DNA from: Lachnospiraceae bacterium
GTDB taxonomy: Bacteria > Bacillota > Clostridia > Lachnospirales > Lachnospiraceae
Assembly: GCA_009774145.1 (NCBI GenBank)
Contig: VSND01000024.1
Coordinates: 1 to 58,177 of the forward strand
Direction of reading: 5' to 3'
DNA length: 58,177 bases
Part shown: positions 33,272 to 42,182 of the stretch, piece by piece
Layout: the number at the start of each line of letters is the position of its first letter
How positions within the stretch are numbered: the first letter of the stretch is position 1
The notes under the pieces: model-generated
What the model was told of the DNA's origin: nothing
Databases searched by the model: none
Seen by the model: only the letters and a program-made list of their open reading frames with translations
Made by a program: the position numbers and the translations under genes

Positions 33272-34081
33272 TCAGGGGATCGTTATACATTCTGCATCCC
33301 GATAGAATTTCTGAATAATTTCTGTCAGTCCGGCGCCCTCCTGCACCATACAGTCTGCCGTATACAGGCTGATGCCGAAACCGTGCCCGTTTCCTTTTAC
33401 CGTGACCATGATCCCGTCATCGGATTCTTCCATATAAAAACAGCTGGAAGGCAGATGAAGCAGCGAACGGAATGCCTCTCCCTGCCATTCTTTGTCCCGG
33501 GACCGGACATGGGATACATAGTCTGAAGAATCCCGCTGCAGTTCTGTTCCTTCCGCTGAAAAATCCTGTCCCAGCGCTTCTGCAAGTCCTTCCTGCGGGA
33601 TCTGGTATCGTTTCAGATATTCTCCCGCCTCCTTATCTTCCGGACATTCCACCGCCAGTACATAGGCATACGCTTCTCCCAGCAGCACTCCCTCTCTGGT
33701 CCTGCCGGCGCTCACTGCGTGATACGGAAGTTCTTTATATGTTCCCCCGATCGTGACGACCTGTCCCTGCGTCCTTACGACCGCGTCATACATCCGGCTG
33801 TAATTTCCGTCATAGACCTCCAGCCCCGTCTCCCCATTTCCTGTTTCCTGCCCCTTTCTCACGCACTCTGTCCGATACAGAACCGCCATCAAATCCAGCG
33901 TCCCGTCCGCCATCCAGGAACAGTCCTCCTGCATCATGCAGGACAGCACTTCATATTCCAGTTCCGGCAGGACCTCCTCTTTGTGGATTCCCTGCCTTCC
34001 GTTGATCAGAAGCGTCATTGTATATGGAAGAAACAGTGCAAGAAATGCTATTGCTGTCATATTTGTTAATAATCTCTTCAT
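33272..34081 (-). CDS. spoIID: SpoIID-like lytic transglycosylase of engulfment
   Basis: A 269-residue protein with one N-terminal membrane helix (MTAIAFLALFLPYTMTLLI) and a SpoIID/LytB domain ending KGNGHGFGISLYTADCMVQEG, whose GHGxGxS motif is the best preserved part. SpoIID trims glycan strands during forespore engulfment. The usual EAL(K)AQAVAARTY stretch is divergent here (LDLMAVLYRTECV), so catalytic strength is uncertain. Start at 34081 is the ATG before the membrane helix. Co-transcribed with spoIIQ; spoIIID, often next in clostridia, is absent. Confidence 0.83.
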   Translation of the reverse strand: MKRLLTNMTAIAFLALFLPYTMTLLINGRQGIHKEEVLPELEYEVLSCMMQEDCSWMADGTLDLMAVLYRTECVRKGQETGNGETGLEVYDGNYSRMYDAVVRTQGQVVTIGGTYKELPYHAVSAGRTREGVLLGEAYAYVLAVECPEDKEAGEYLKRYQIPQEGLAEALGQDFSAEGTELQRDSSDYVSHVRSRDKEWQGEAFRSLLHLPSSCFYMEESDDGIMVTVKGNGHGFGISLYTADCMVQEGAGLTEIIQKFYRDAECITIP

Positions 34082-34187
34082 ACCAGACCCTCTTACAAGT
34101 CTATGAATGAAAGAGAAAATGTATACGGATATTTTTCTGCCGCAAAGGGAAGGAGCTGCGAGGGCCTCTCCGCCCCTCTTCCTTTCC

Positions 34188-34224
34188 AAAACACAAGGCC
34201 GCGCAGGAGACTCCCACGCGGCCT
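34188..34224 (-). terminator. terminator of the glycogen phosphorylase gene
   Basis: AGGCCGCG pairs with CGCGGCCT with an inner GGAG-CTCC stem; short T-run on the minus strand. Confidence 0.6.
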
Positions 34225-34233
34225 CTGATATTT

Positions 34234-36699
34234 TTAGTTTTCGGAAAGTTCCACGGTCACTTTGTCAAGCTTCCAGATCTCATCCACATATTCCTGAATC
34301 GTACGGTCGGAGCTGAATTTGCCGGAGCATGCCACGTTCAGAATCGCGCTTCTTGCCCAGCCCTTTTCATCTCTGTACGCCGTCTCCACGCGCTTCTGCG
34401 CTTCTGCATAGGAACGGAAGTCTTTCAGAATGAAGTACGGGTCCGGCCTGTTGTAGCCGCCGTCGATGAGCAGCGCATTATAGAGCTCACGGAATTTCTC
34501 CGGATCATTCGGTGAATAAGCTCCGTTGATGAGCTGCATCAGTACCTGACGGATATCCTGATCCGTGTTGAACAGCTGAGACGGATCATAGCCGCCCTGC
34601 TTCTCCAGTTCAATGACCTCGTCGGAGCTCATGCCGAAGATGAACGCATTTTCCTCGCCCACTTCTTCCACGATCTCCACGTTGGCACCGTCCATCGTGC
34701 CGAGGGTCAGCGCTCCGTTCAGCATGAACTTCATATTGCCGGTACCGGATGCCTCCTTGGAAGCGGTGGAAATCTGCTCGGACACATCCGCCGCTGCAAA
34801 GATCCACTCTGCGTTGGATACCCGGTAGTCCTCAATGAAGACCACTTTCAGCTTGCCGTTGATGGATGTGTCATTGTTCACCACATCTGCCACGGAGTTG
34901 ATCAGCTTGATGGTCAGCTTTGCTCTCATGTAGCCTGCTGCCGCCTTCGCGCCGAAGATAAAGGTTCTCGGATAGAATTCCATCTCCGGATGCTCCTTGA
35001 TCTGGTTGTACAGATACATCACATGCAGAATATTCAGAAGCTGCCTCTTATACTCATGCAGACGCTTCACCTGTACATCGAAGATGGACCGCGGATCTAC
35101 ATCCACGCCGTTGTGTTCCTTGATGTATTTTGCCAGACGCACCTTGTTCTGATACTTGATGTTCATAAACTCATACTGCGCCTTCTCGTCGTCCGCATAG
35201 ACCGCAAGGCCTTTGATTCTGGACAGATCCGTGATCCACTCGTCCCCCACATGGGCGGTCACCCATTTTGCCAGCAGCGGATTGCCGTGAAGCAGGAAAC
35301 GTCTCTGGGTGATTCCGTTGGTCTTGTTGTTAAACTTCTCCGGCATCATCTCGTAGAAATCCTTCAGTTCCTGGTTCTTCAGGATCTCCGTATGGAGCCT
35401 TGCCACACCGTTGACGGAATAGCCGGCAGCAATGGCCAGATGGGCCATCTTTACCTGGCCGTCCATGATGATCGCCATCTTCTTGACTTTCTCATAGTCG
35501 TTCGGATATTTCTTCTGGATCTCGATCACAAATCTCCGGTTGATCTCCTCCACGATCTGATAGATACGCGGAAGCAGTCTGGAAAACAGTTCGATGGGCC
35601 ATTTCTCCAGTGCCTCAGCCATAATCGTATGGTTCGTGTAGGCACAGGTCTTCGTGGTTACTTTCCACGCTTCATCCCAGTCCAGTTCGTATTCATCCAT
35701 GAGCACGCGCATAAGCTCCGCCACTGCCACCGTCGGATGGGTGTCATTGAGCTGGAAAGCCGCCTTCTCATAGAATCTGCGAATGTCATCATGGGAACGC
35801 ATATACCGTTCCACTGCCGCCTGCACGCTGGCGGATACGAAGAAATACTGCTGTTTCAGGCGGAGTTCCTTGCCTGCCATATGGTTGTCGTTGGGGTAGA
35901 GTACTTCCACCAGGTTGCGTGCCAGGTTCTCCTGCTCCACCGCCTTGTTGTACTCACCCTTGTCAAAATGATTCAGCTCAAAGGAATTGATCGCTTCCGC
36001 ATCCCAGATCCGCAGACAGTTGATCACATTGTTGCCGTAGCCTACCACCGGCAGATCCACCGGCACTGCCAGTACGGACTGATAGCCTTCCTGGACAAAA
36101 TGGCTCTTGCCGTCTTTGTTCTCGATCCGTACATAGCCGCCGAATTTGACGGTTTTCGCATACTCCGGACGGCGAAGTTCAAAGGGATTGCCGTTCTTCA
36201 GCCACATATCCGGAACCTCTACCTGATAGCCGTTCTCAATCTTCTGTTTGAACATGCCGTAACGGTAACGGATGCCGCATCCGTATGCCGCATAGCCCAG
36301 AGACGCCAGAGAATCCAGGAAACACGCTGCCAGACGTCCCAGACCGCCGTTGCCAAGCGCTGCATCCGGCTCCTGGTCTTCAATCAGATTCAGATCCAGA
36401 CCGATCTCCTCCAGCGCTTCTTTTACTTCGTCATAGAAGGTCAGATTGATCAGATTGTTGCCCAGCGCTCTTCCCATCAGGAACTCCATGGACATGTAGT
36501 ATACGATCTTCGGATCGTTCTTCTCGTATTCCTTCTGCGTCGCAATCCATGCATCCATGATTGCATCCTTCACCGCATAGCCCACAGCCTGAAAAATCTG
36601 CTGTTCACTCGCCTCTTCGATCTCTCTGCGGAACAGTGTACGTACATTGTACTTTACACTTCTGATAAAGAAATCCTTGTTAAAAGTTCTTTTGGCCAT
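34234..36699 (-). CDS. glgP: glycogen/alpha-glucan phosphorylase
   Basis: It releases glucose 1-phosphate from alpha-1,4-glucans using phosphate and pyridoxal phosphate. The 821-residue GT35 protein has YYMSMEFLMGRALGNNL near residue 65, NGGLGRLAACFLDSLA, the substrate region NPFELRRPEY, and the PLP-lysine segment EASGTGNMKFMLNGALTLGT. Of two adjacent ATGs the second (36699) has the better 6-base spacing to AGGAGG. It lies 11 bp after ileS on the same strand; read-through from ileS is likely although functions are unrelated. Confidence 0.95.
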   Translation of the reverse strand: MAKRTFNKDFFIRSVKYNVRTLFRREIEEASEQQIFQAVGYAVKDAIMDAWIATQKEYEKNDPKIVYYMSMEFLMGRALGNNLINLTFYDEVKEALEEIGLDLNLIEDQEPDAALGNGGLGRLAACFLDSLASLGYAAYGCGIRYRYGMFKQKIENGYQVEVPDMWLKNGNPFELRRPEYAKTVKFGGYVRIENKDGKSHFVQEGYQSVLAVPVDLPVVGYGNNVINCLRIWDAEAINSFELNHFDKGEYNKAVEQENLARNLVEVLYPNDNHMAGKELRLKQQYFFVSASVQAAVERYMRSHDDIRRFYEKAAFQLNDTHPTVAVAELMRVLMDEYELDWDEAWKVTTKTCAYTNHTIMAEALEKWPIELFSRLLPRIYQIVEEINRRFVIEIQKKYPNDYEKVKKMAIIMDGQVKMAHLAIAAGYSVNGVARLHTEILKNQELKDFYEMMPEKFNNKTNGITQRRFLLHGNPLLAKWVTAHVGDEWITDLSRIKGLAVYADDEKAQYEFMNIKYQNKVRLAKYIKEHNGVDVDPRSIFDVQVKRLHEYKRQLLNILHVMYLYNQIKEHPEMEFYPRTFIFGAKAAAGYMRAKLTIKLINSVADVVNNDTSINGKLKVVFIEDYRVSNAEWIFAAADVSEQISTASKEASGTGNMKFMLNGALTLGTMDGANVEIVEEVGEENAFIFGMSSDEVIELEKQGGYDPSQLFNTDQDIRQVLMQLINGAYSPNDPEKFRELYNALLIDGGYNRPDPYFILKDFRSYAEAQKRVETAYRDEKGWARSAILNVACSGKFSSDRTIQEYVDEIWKLDKVTVELSEN

Positions 36700-36712
36700 C
36701 ATATGCCTCCTT

Positions 36713-39700
36713 TTACTGCTTTTCTACACCCAGTGTAACGGTCTCCCCATTGATATTCCATTCCTTCACATATCCTTTTGTCTCTGCAAACAGGATATCC
36801 GATGCCATGACATCCTTCCGGATCTCCTCTCCATGCCGCTCCATCAGGTCCTGAATCCGGCTGTTTCCGCTGCTGGATACATGGATCCGGTCCATGACCT
36901 CGTATCCTGCTTCCTTGCGCATGGTCTGGATCTTGCTGATGATCTCACGGACAAAGCCCTCTTCAATTAACTCCTCGCTCAGATCGGTGCAGAGAACGAC
37001 CGTCACCCGGTTATCCGCCTCTGTCACATATCCCTCCATCTGAGCCATATCAATGAGCAGATCCTCTTTTGATAATACCACGTTTGACCCGCTGATGTCA
37101 AATGACAGGCTGCCGGTTGTTTCCAGTTCTTCCATGGCTTTCCTGCCGTCCATCTCCGTCAGATGCGTGCGGATGCCGTTTAAAAGCTTTCCGTATTTGG
37201 GCCCCACAGTCTTCAGCTGGGGTTTGAACGTATAGCTGGTAAATTCACTCAGGTCTTTTCTGAAAACAAGCTCCTTTACATTCAGCTCGTCCAGAATGAT
37301 CGTCCGGTAATCGCCTGCAAGCTCCACATTCGAGCAGACATACATGGTTCCGATAGGCTGGCGGTTCTTGATGTTCGCCGTATTGCGGGCCGCACGTCCC
37401 AGAACGACGATGTCAAGAATCTCCTCCATGGCCGCTTCCAGATCCTCGTTGATCATTTCCTCATGGACCGTCGGGAAATCGCACAGATGGACGCTCTCCG
37501 GCGCATCTTTGTCAATGCTGCACACCAGATTCCGGTAGATGTCCTCGGTCATGAACGGGATCATGGGCGCCGCCGCTTTTGCAATGGTCACAAGGGCTGT
37601 GTACAGGGTCATGTAGGCATTGATCTTGTCCTGCTCCATGCCCTTTGCCCAGAAGCGCTCCCGGCTTCTTCTTACGTACCAGTTGCTCATCTCATCCACA
37701 AAATCCTGAAGGGCTCTTGCCGCCTCCGGAATCCGGTACTGATCCAGGTGGCTGTCCACCTCGCCCACAACGGTGTTCAGTTTGGACAGAAGCCATTTGT
37801 CCATGATGGACAGGGACTCGTAGTCCAGTGTATATTTCGTTGCGTCAAAATGATCAATGTTCGCATACAGCACAAAGAATGCATAAGTGTTCCACAGGGT
37901 TCCCATGAATTTGCGCTGTCCTTCCTGCACGGCCTTTCCGTGGAACCGGTTGGGCAGCCAGGGCGCGCTGTTGATGTAGAAATACCAGCGGATCGCGTCC
38001 GCGCCGTAGGTCTCCAGCGCATCAAAAGGATCCACCGCATTTCCTTTGGACTTGCTCATCTTCTGCCCGTTCTCATCCTGCACATGGCCGAGAACGATGA
38101 CATTTTCATAAGGCGCTTTATTAAACAGCAGGGTGGATTCCGCCAGCAGGGAATAGAACCATCCGCGGGTCTGGTCCACCGCCTCGGAGATGAACTGCGC
38201 CGGGAACTGACTCTCGAACAGTTCTTTATTTTCAAACGGATAATGGTGCTGGGCAAACGGCATGGCTCCGGAATCAAACCAGCAGTCGATCACCTCCGGC
38301 ACCCGCCTCATGGTCCCCTGACATTTCGGACAGGTGCAGGTGATCTCGTCGATATACGGACGGTGCAGCTCCACGGTCCGCGCCGCGTCATTGCCGCTCA
38401 TCTGCTTCAGCTCTTCGCGGGAACCAATGCTCTCCATATGGCCGCAGCCTTCGCACTCCCAGACGTTCAGCGGCGTACCCCAGTAACGGTTCCGGCTGAT
38501 ACCCCAGTCCTGGATATTTTCCAGCCAGTCTCCGAAACGGCCCTTGCCGATGCTCTCCGGGATCCAGTTGATCGTATGGTTGTTGCGGATCAGATCCTCC
38601 TTGACCGCCGTCATCTTGATAAACCAGGATTCTCTTGCATAGTAGATCAGCGGCGTACCGCATCTCCAGCAGTGGGGATAGCTGTGCTCAAATTTGGGCG
38701 CATCGAACAAAAGTTCTCTCGCATCCAGATCCTTCAGCACCTCCGGGTCCGCCTTCTTCACGAACAGGCCTGCAAACGGCGTATCCTCCGTCATGTTTCC
38801 TTTGCCGTCCACCAGCTGTACAAACGGAAGATCGTATTTTCTGCCCACACTGGCGTCGTCCTCACCAAACGCCGGGGCAATGTGTACCACGCCGGTACCG
38901 TCGGTCAAAGTGACGTAGGAATCGCAGGTGACAAAATATCCTTTTTTGCGCTGCTTCTCCGCCACTTTCGCAGAACAGTCAAAGAGCGGTTCGTACTCTT
39001 TGTACTCCAGATCCTTTCCGGTGTAACGCTCCAGCACCTCATAAGCCGGTGTGTCCTCCGTGCCCAGCTTTCCAAGCACCGTGTCGAGAAGCGCCTCAGC
39101 CATATAATATGTCTTCCCGTCTGCCGCCTTTACCTTCACATAGGATTCCACCGGATTGACGCAGAGCGCCACGTTGGACGGCAGTGTCCAGGGGGTCGTG
39201 GTCCATGCCAGAATATACGCATCCTCGTCCTTCACTTTAAAACGCACCACTGCAGAGCGTTCTTTCACATCTTTATAACCCTGTGCCACCTCATGGGAGG
39301 ACAAAGGCGTCCCGCAGCGGGGGCAGTAGGGCACGATCTTAAAGCCCTTGTACAAAAGCCCCTTGTCCCAGATCGTCTTTAATGCCCACCATTCGGACTC
39401 GATAAAGTCGTCGTGATATGTGACATAAGGGTCGTCCATATCCGCCCAGAAGCCGACGGTGCCGGAGAAATCCTCCCACATGCCTTTGTATTTCCAGACG
39501 CTCTCCTTACATTTGGAGATAAAAGGATCGAGACCGTATTCCTCGATCTGCTCCTTACCGTCCAGACCCAGAAGCTTCTCCACCTCCAGCTCCACCGGAA
39601 GCCCGTGCGTATCCCAACCCGCTTTCCTCGGCACCATACAGCCTTTCATGGTCCGGTATCTGGGGATCATGTCCTTGATGACACGGGTCAGTACATGTCC

Positions 39701-39868
39701 GATGTGCGGCTTTCCGTTGGCTGTGGGCGGACCGTCATAAAACGTATAGGTCGGTCCGTCCTTTCTGCGTTCCATACTTTTGCGGAACGTGTCATTTTCT
39801 TTCCAGAACTTTTCCACTTCCTTCTCACGTTCCACAAAGTTCATGTCTGTGTTCACTTTGTTGTACAT
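36713..39868 (-). CDS. ileS: isoleucyl-tRNA synthetase
   Basis: A 1051-residue class I synthetase that charges tRNA-Ile. HIGH motif in PPTANGKPHIGH near residue 55; editing domain (WTTTPWTLPSN); KMSKS motif in ENGQKMSKSKGNAVDP; C-terminal anticodon-binding region. Long N-terminus and length fit the eukaryal-like IleS2 type, which is often mupirocin-resistant; this subtype call is inference. AGGAGG lies 9 bases before the ATG. Expression is controlled by the T-box leader directly upstream. Confidence 0.95.
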   Translation of the reverse strand: MYNKVNTDMNFVEREKEVEKFWKENDTFRKSMERRKDGPTYTFYDGPPTANGKPHIGHVLTRVIKDMIPRYRTMKGCMVPRKAGWDTHGLPVELEVEKLLGLDGKEQIEEYGLDPFISKCKESVWKYKGMWEDFSGTVGFWADMDDPYVTYHDDFIESEWWALKTIWDKGLLYKGFKIVPYCPRCGTPLSSHEVAQGYKDVKERSAVVRFKVKDEDAYILAWTTTPWTLPSNVALCVNPVESYVKVKAADGKTYYMAEALLDTVLGKLGTEDTPAYEVLERYTGKDLEYKEYEPLFDCSAKVAEKQRKKGYFVTCDSYVTLTDGTGVVHIAPAFGEDDASVGRKYDLPFVQLVDGKGNMTEDTPFAGLFVKKADPEVLKDLDARELLFDAPKFEHSYPHCWRCGTPLIYYARESWFIKMTAVKEDLIRNNHTINWIPESIGKGRFGDWLENIQDWGISRNRYWGTPLNVWECEGCGHMESIGSREELKQMSGNDAARTVELHRPYIDEITCTCPKCQGTMRRVPEVIDCWFDSGAMPFAQHHYPFENKELFESQFPAQFISEAVDQTRGWFYSLLAESTLLFNKAPYENVIVLGHVQDENGQKMSKSKGNAVDPFDALETYGADAIRWYFYINSAPWLPNRFHGKAVQEGQRKFMGTLWNTYAFFVLYANIDHFDATKYTLDYESLSIMDKWLLSKLNTVVGEVDSHLDQYRIPEAARALQDFVDEMSNWYVRRSRERFWAKGMEQDKINAYMTLYTALVTIAKAAAPMIPFMTEDIYRNLVCSIDKDAPESVHLCDFPTVHEEMINEDLEAAMEEILDIVVLGRAARNTANIKNRQPIGTMYVCSNVELAGDYRTIILDELNVKELVFRKDLSEFTSYTFKPQLKTVGPKYGKLLNGIRTHLTEMDGRKAMEELETTGSLSFDISGSNVVLSKEDLLIDMAQMEGYVTEADNRVTVVLCTDLSEELIEEGFVREIISKIQTMRKEAGYEVMDRIHVSSSGNSRIQDLMERHGEEIRKDVMASDILFAETKGYVKEWNINGETVTLGVEKQ

Positions 39869-39947
39869 GCTTCATAACCTCCTCATTTTTTTCCCACTGT
39901 TCATGCAGATTTGCTGCTCTGATGTCTATCCGCAGCCGACACTGTTA

Positions 39948-40200
39948 AAAAAACGGCTCCATCCTGTAACAGGACGGAGCCGACATAAACGCGCTTCACA
40001 GATCAACCACCTCTTACAACATACCAGCATATGCGTCCCCTGTAACGTAGGGACTACGTCAGTGCCTACTCGCCTGCGCTTTCAGCCTGCAGCTCAGAAG
40101 TGATGTTCCGGATTCTGTACTCTTACCGGACTTCCACCCGCTCCGGCTCGCTGTCAATTTCCAAAAATCCCTACTGTCTTCGTCACAGCCTTTCTTCTTA
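39948..40200 (-). promoter_or_regulatory. T-box leader of ileS (isoleucine specifier)
   Basis: Read on the minus strand: stem I with AGTAGGG, then the GGAACATCACTTCTGAG internal loop where ATC is the Ile specifier codon; the AG-bulge/GGTGGAAG segments; a GAGTAGG region; the T-box proper AGAGGTGG near 40005 with a downstream GCG; and a terminator GGCTCCGTCC-N-GGATGGAGCC followed by TTTTTTT (39948-39982). Uncharged tRNA-Ile would switch the terminator off. Confidence 0.9.
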
Positions 40201-40212
40201 TATACAAAAGTC

Positions 40213-40242
40213 ATTATAAGATTAAAAACTCCCATCTGTCAA
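40213..40242 (-). promoter_or_regulatory. promoter of the T-box/ileS transcript
   Basis: On the minus strand TTGACA (40237-40242) and TATAAT (40213-40218) with 18 bp between them. The -35 box overlaps the stop codon of the upstream ATPase gene. Confidence 0.75.
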
Positions 40243-41945
40243 GGCTTTTCTGATATGCCGGACCGGATCAGGACCTGCTTTCCATGAAACGCAAAGCCGT
40301 AAGTCCGGATCTGTCCCGGAGCGATCCCTTTTGCTTCCAGAACTGCCGCATATCCTTTCTCTTCGATCTGACGAAGCGCAGCCTGCGCAGTATCCTCCAG
40401 CGTCTCTTCCTCCGCATCCGGATCCTGCACTTTGAATTCCAGAATATATGCCCAGTCCCCTTTTTCTTTTGGTTCCAGCATCACATCGTATCTTCCAAAT
40501 CCGCTCTCCCGATTAGAGGTGACTGCATAATGTTCAGACAGATCTACCATCAATCCCAGAACAAAACCATGGTAAAAGCGTTCCGGTTCACTTTTTGACG
40601 GACTGTTTCCGGAATCAAAAAAACTGAACGTCTGAAATGCCACCTCATTCATATAATGGTTCATCCATTTCACATCACCGCAAAGCATGGCTCTGATAAA
40701 ATCATTGTACGCCGGAACCGTTTCGGAAAACCAGTCCTCAATCATTCCCTCGAACATCAGGCGGACCTCACGATTGGTCAGCATCAGTTCATAAGAGATT
40801 TTGTCAGTCCGCGGATTGATCTGCAACCCCCTGACCTTCAGATATCCGCCGGCAAGAAGAAGACTCCAGACAGCGCTCTCTTTACTGTTCAGCTGGTAAA
40901 AGACAATCTGCTCGTCAATCTGAGTCTTCAGCGTTTTCCCGTTCAAAAGATCTTCCATGATCACTTTGACTCTTTTACCGCTTCTCTGAATCAGCTGATT
41001 TACCAGACGATTGCTGCTGGTATTTGCCCAGTAGGCAGACAATCGCCCTGTCTTCAGATAATTAATCATGGACCATGGATTATAGATACCTGTCCGGCTT
41101 CCAAAGGTAAAACCATCATACCAGTCTTTCACCTTCTGACGTTCCTCATACCATCCATATTCCTTCAGCGCCTCCCACACTTCTTCTTCTGTAAATCCAA
41201 AACTGTCCTCATATTTCTCTGATGTTGTAGTCACCACTTCGAGATTATTCAAATCGGAAAAGACAGATTCTTTGCTGACCCTCGTGATACCTGTCATAAC
41301 GGCACGCTCCAGATATGGATTGGTCTTAAAAGCGGCATGGAACATGCTTCTGATAAATTCCGTCAGTTCTTTCCAATAGCCATTCACCCAGGCTTCCTGC
41401 ATGGGCGTATCATATTCATCCAGCAGAATAATCACTTTCTTATTATAATGAAGCGAGAGAAACCTGGAAAGCTGTCCCAGCGCCAGCGTTGCTTCCATAT
41501 CTCCCATGTCTGCACAAATTCGCCTAAAAAAATCTTTATCCAGAGAGGTAAGCCGGTTTGATTCCAGCAGGAAATAATGTTCGGAATACAGATCCGCCAA
41601 AAGCTGACCAATTTTTCTGCGGGCATTGGCGTAGCTCGTTTCTTTCACATTGGCCAGTGACAGAAAGAGGACCGGAAAGGTTCCCTGCAGATCACGATAC
41701 TTTTCCTCCTTCCAGATGGAAAGTCCCTGAAAGAGTTCTCCCTGGCCGGCATACTTTATGGAAAAAAAGCGCTCCACCATATTCATCGTCAGTGTTTTTC
41801 CAAAACGTCTGGGGCGGGTGATCAAAGTTACATCGTCCTCATTTTCCCACCATTCCTTTATAAAGCCTGTCTTGTCGATATAGAAAATATTTTTTCTGAT
41901 CAGTTTTTCAAAATCCTGTATCCCGATCCCGATGACCCGTGCCAC
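40239..41945 (-). CDS. AAA-ATPase-like protein with PD-(D/E)XK nuclease domain (DUF1703 type), copy 2
   Basis: A 568-residue paralog of the protein at 14149: IGIQDFEKLIRKNIFYIDKT opening, Walker A TRPRRFGKT, Walker B VIILLDEYDTPMQ, central YDGFTFG, and a C-terminal nuclease pattern GFGRYDVMLEP then AYILEFKVQD. The two copies are clearly diverged, so they are not a recent duplication. Start is GTG at 41945, 6 bases after AGGAGGTG. Its function is unknown. Confidence 0.85.
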   Translation of the reverse strand: MARVIGIGIQDFEKLIRKNIFYIDKTGFIKEWWENEDDVTLITRPRRFGKTLTMNMVERFFSIKYAGQGELFQGLSIWKEEKYRDLQGTFPVLFLSLANVKETSYANARRKIGQLLADLYSEHYFLLESNRLTSLDKDFFRRICADMGDMEATLALGQLSRFLSLHYNKKVIILLDEYDTPMQEAWVNGYWKELTEFIRSMFHAAFKTNPYLERAVMTGITRVSKESVFSDLNNLEVVTTTSEKYEDSFGFTEEEVWEALKEYGWYEERQKVKDWYDGFTFGSRTGIYNPWSMINYLKTGRLSAYWANTSSNRLVNQLIQRSGKRVKVIMEDLLNGKTLKTQIDEQIVFYQLNSKESAVWSLLLAGGYLKVRGLQINPRTDKISYELMLTNREVRLMFEGMIEDWFSETVPAYNDFIRAMLCGDVKWMNHYMNEVAFQTFSFFDSGNSPSKSEPERFYHGFVLGLMVDLSEHYAVTSNRESGFGRYDVMLEPKEKGDWAYILEFKVQDPDAEEETLEDTAQAALRQIEEKGYAAVLEAKGIAPGQIRTYGFAFHGKQVLIRSGISEKP

Positions 41946-42077
41946 TTTTTCACCTCCTGAAAGATCCGTGCTGTTTCTTCTATAACTAAAGTATTCCCGT
42001 TTTTATTATATACCTGAGCAGACTGCGGTTCAATAAATTTCTGATTGTAAACAGTTTCTAAAGTTTTTCTCTGAGCC

Positions 42078-42106
42078 TTGCACCCGTTTTACAAATATTC
42101 TATAAT
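42078..42106 (+). promoter_or_regulatory. promoter of the D,D-carboxypeptidase gene
   Basis: TTGCAC (42078-42083), 17 bp, TATAAT (42101-42106). Confidence 0.6.
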
Positions 42107-42182
42107 AAAAAACGACAGGTCACAGATTGTCCCTGTAATGTAAATTTCACATTGTTTGTGTTTCTATAGAATAGAGGAAAGA

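Noticed and set aside
34990..36738. 582-codon open frame on the plus strand
   Set aside because: It is exactly antisense to glycogen phosphorylase; no ribosome site or recognisable domain; a codon-bias shadow.
37463..39382. 639-codon open frame on the plus strand
   Set aside because: Antisense to ileS, no domain and no start signal; shadow.
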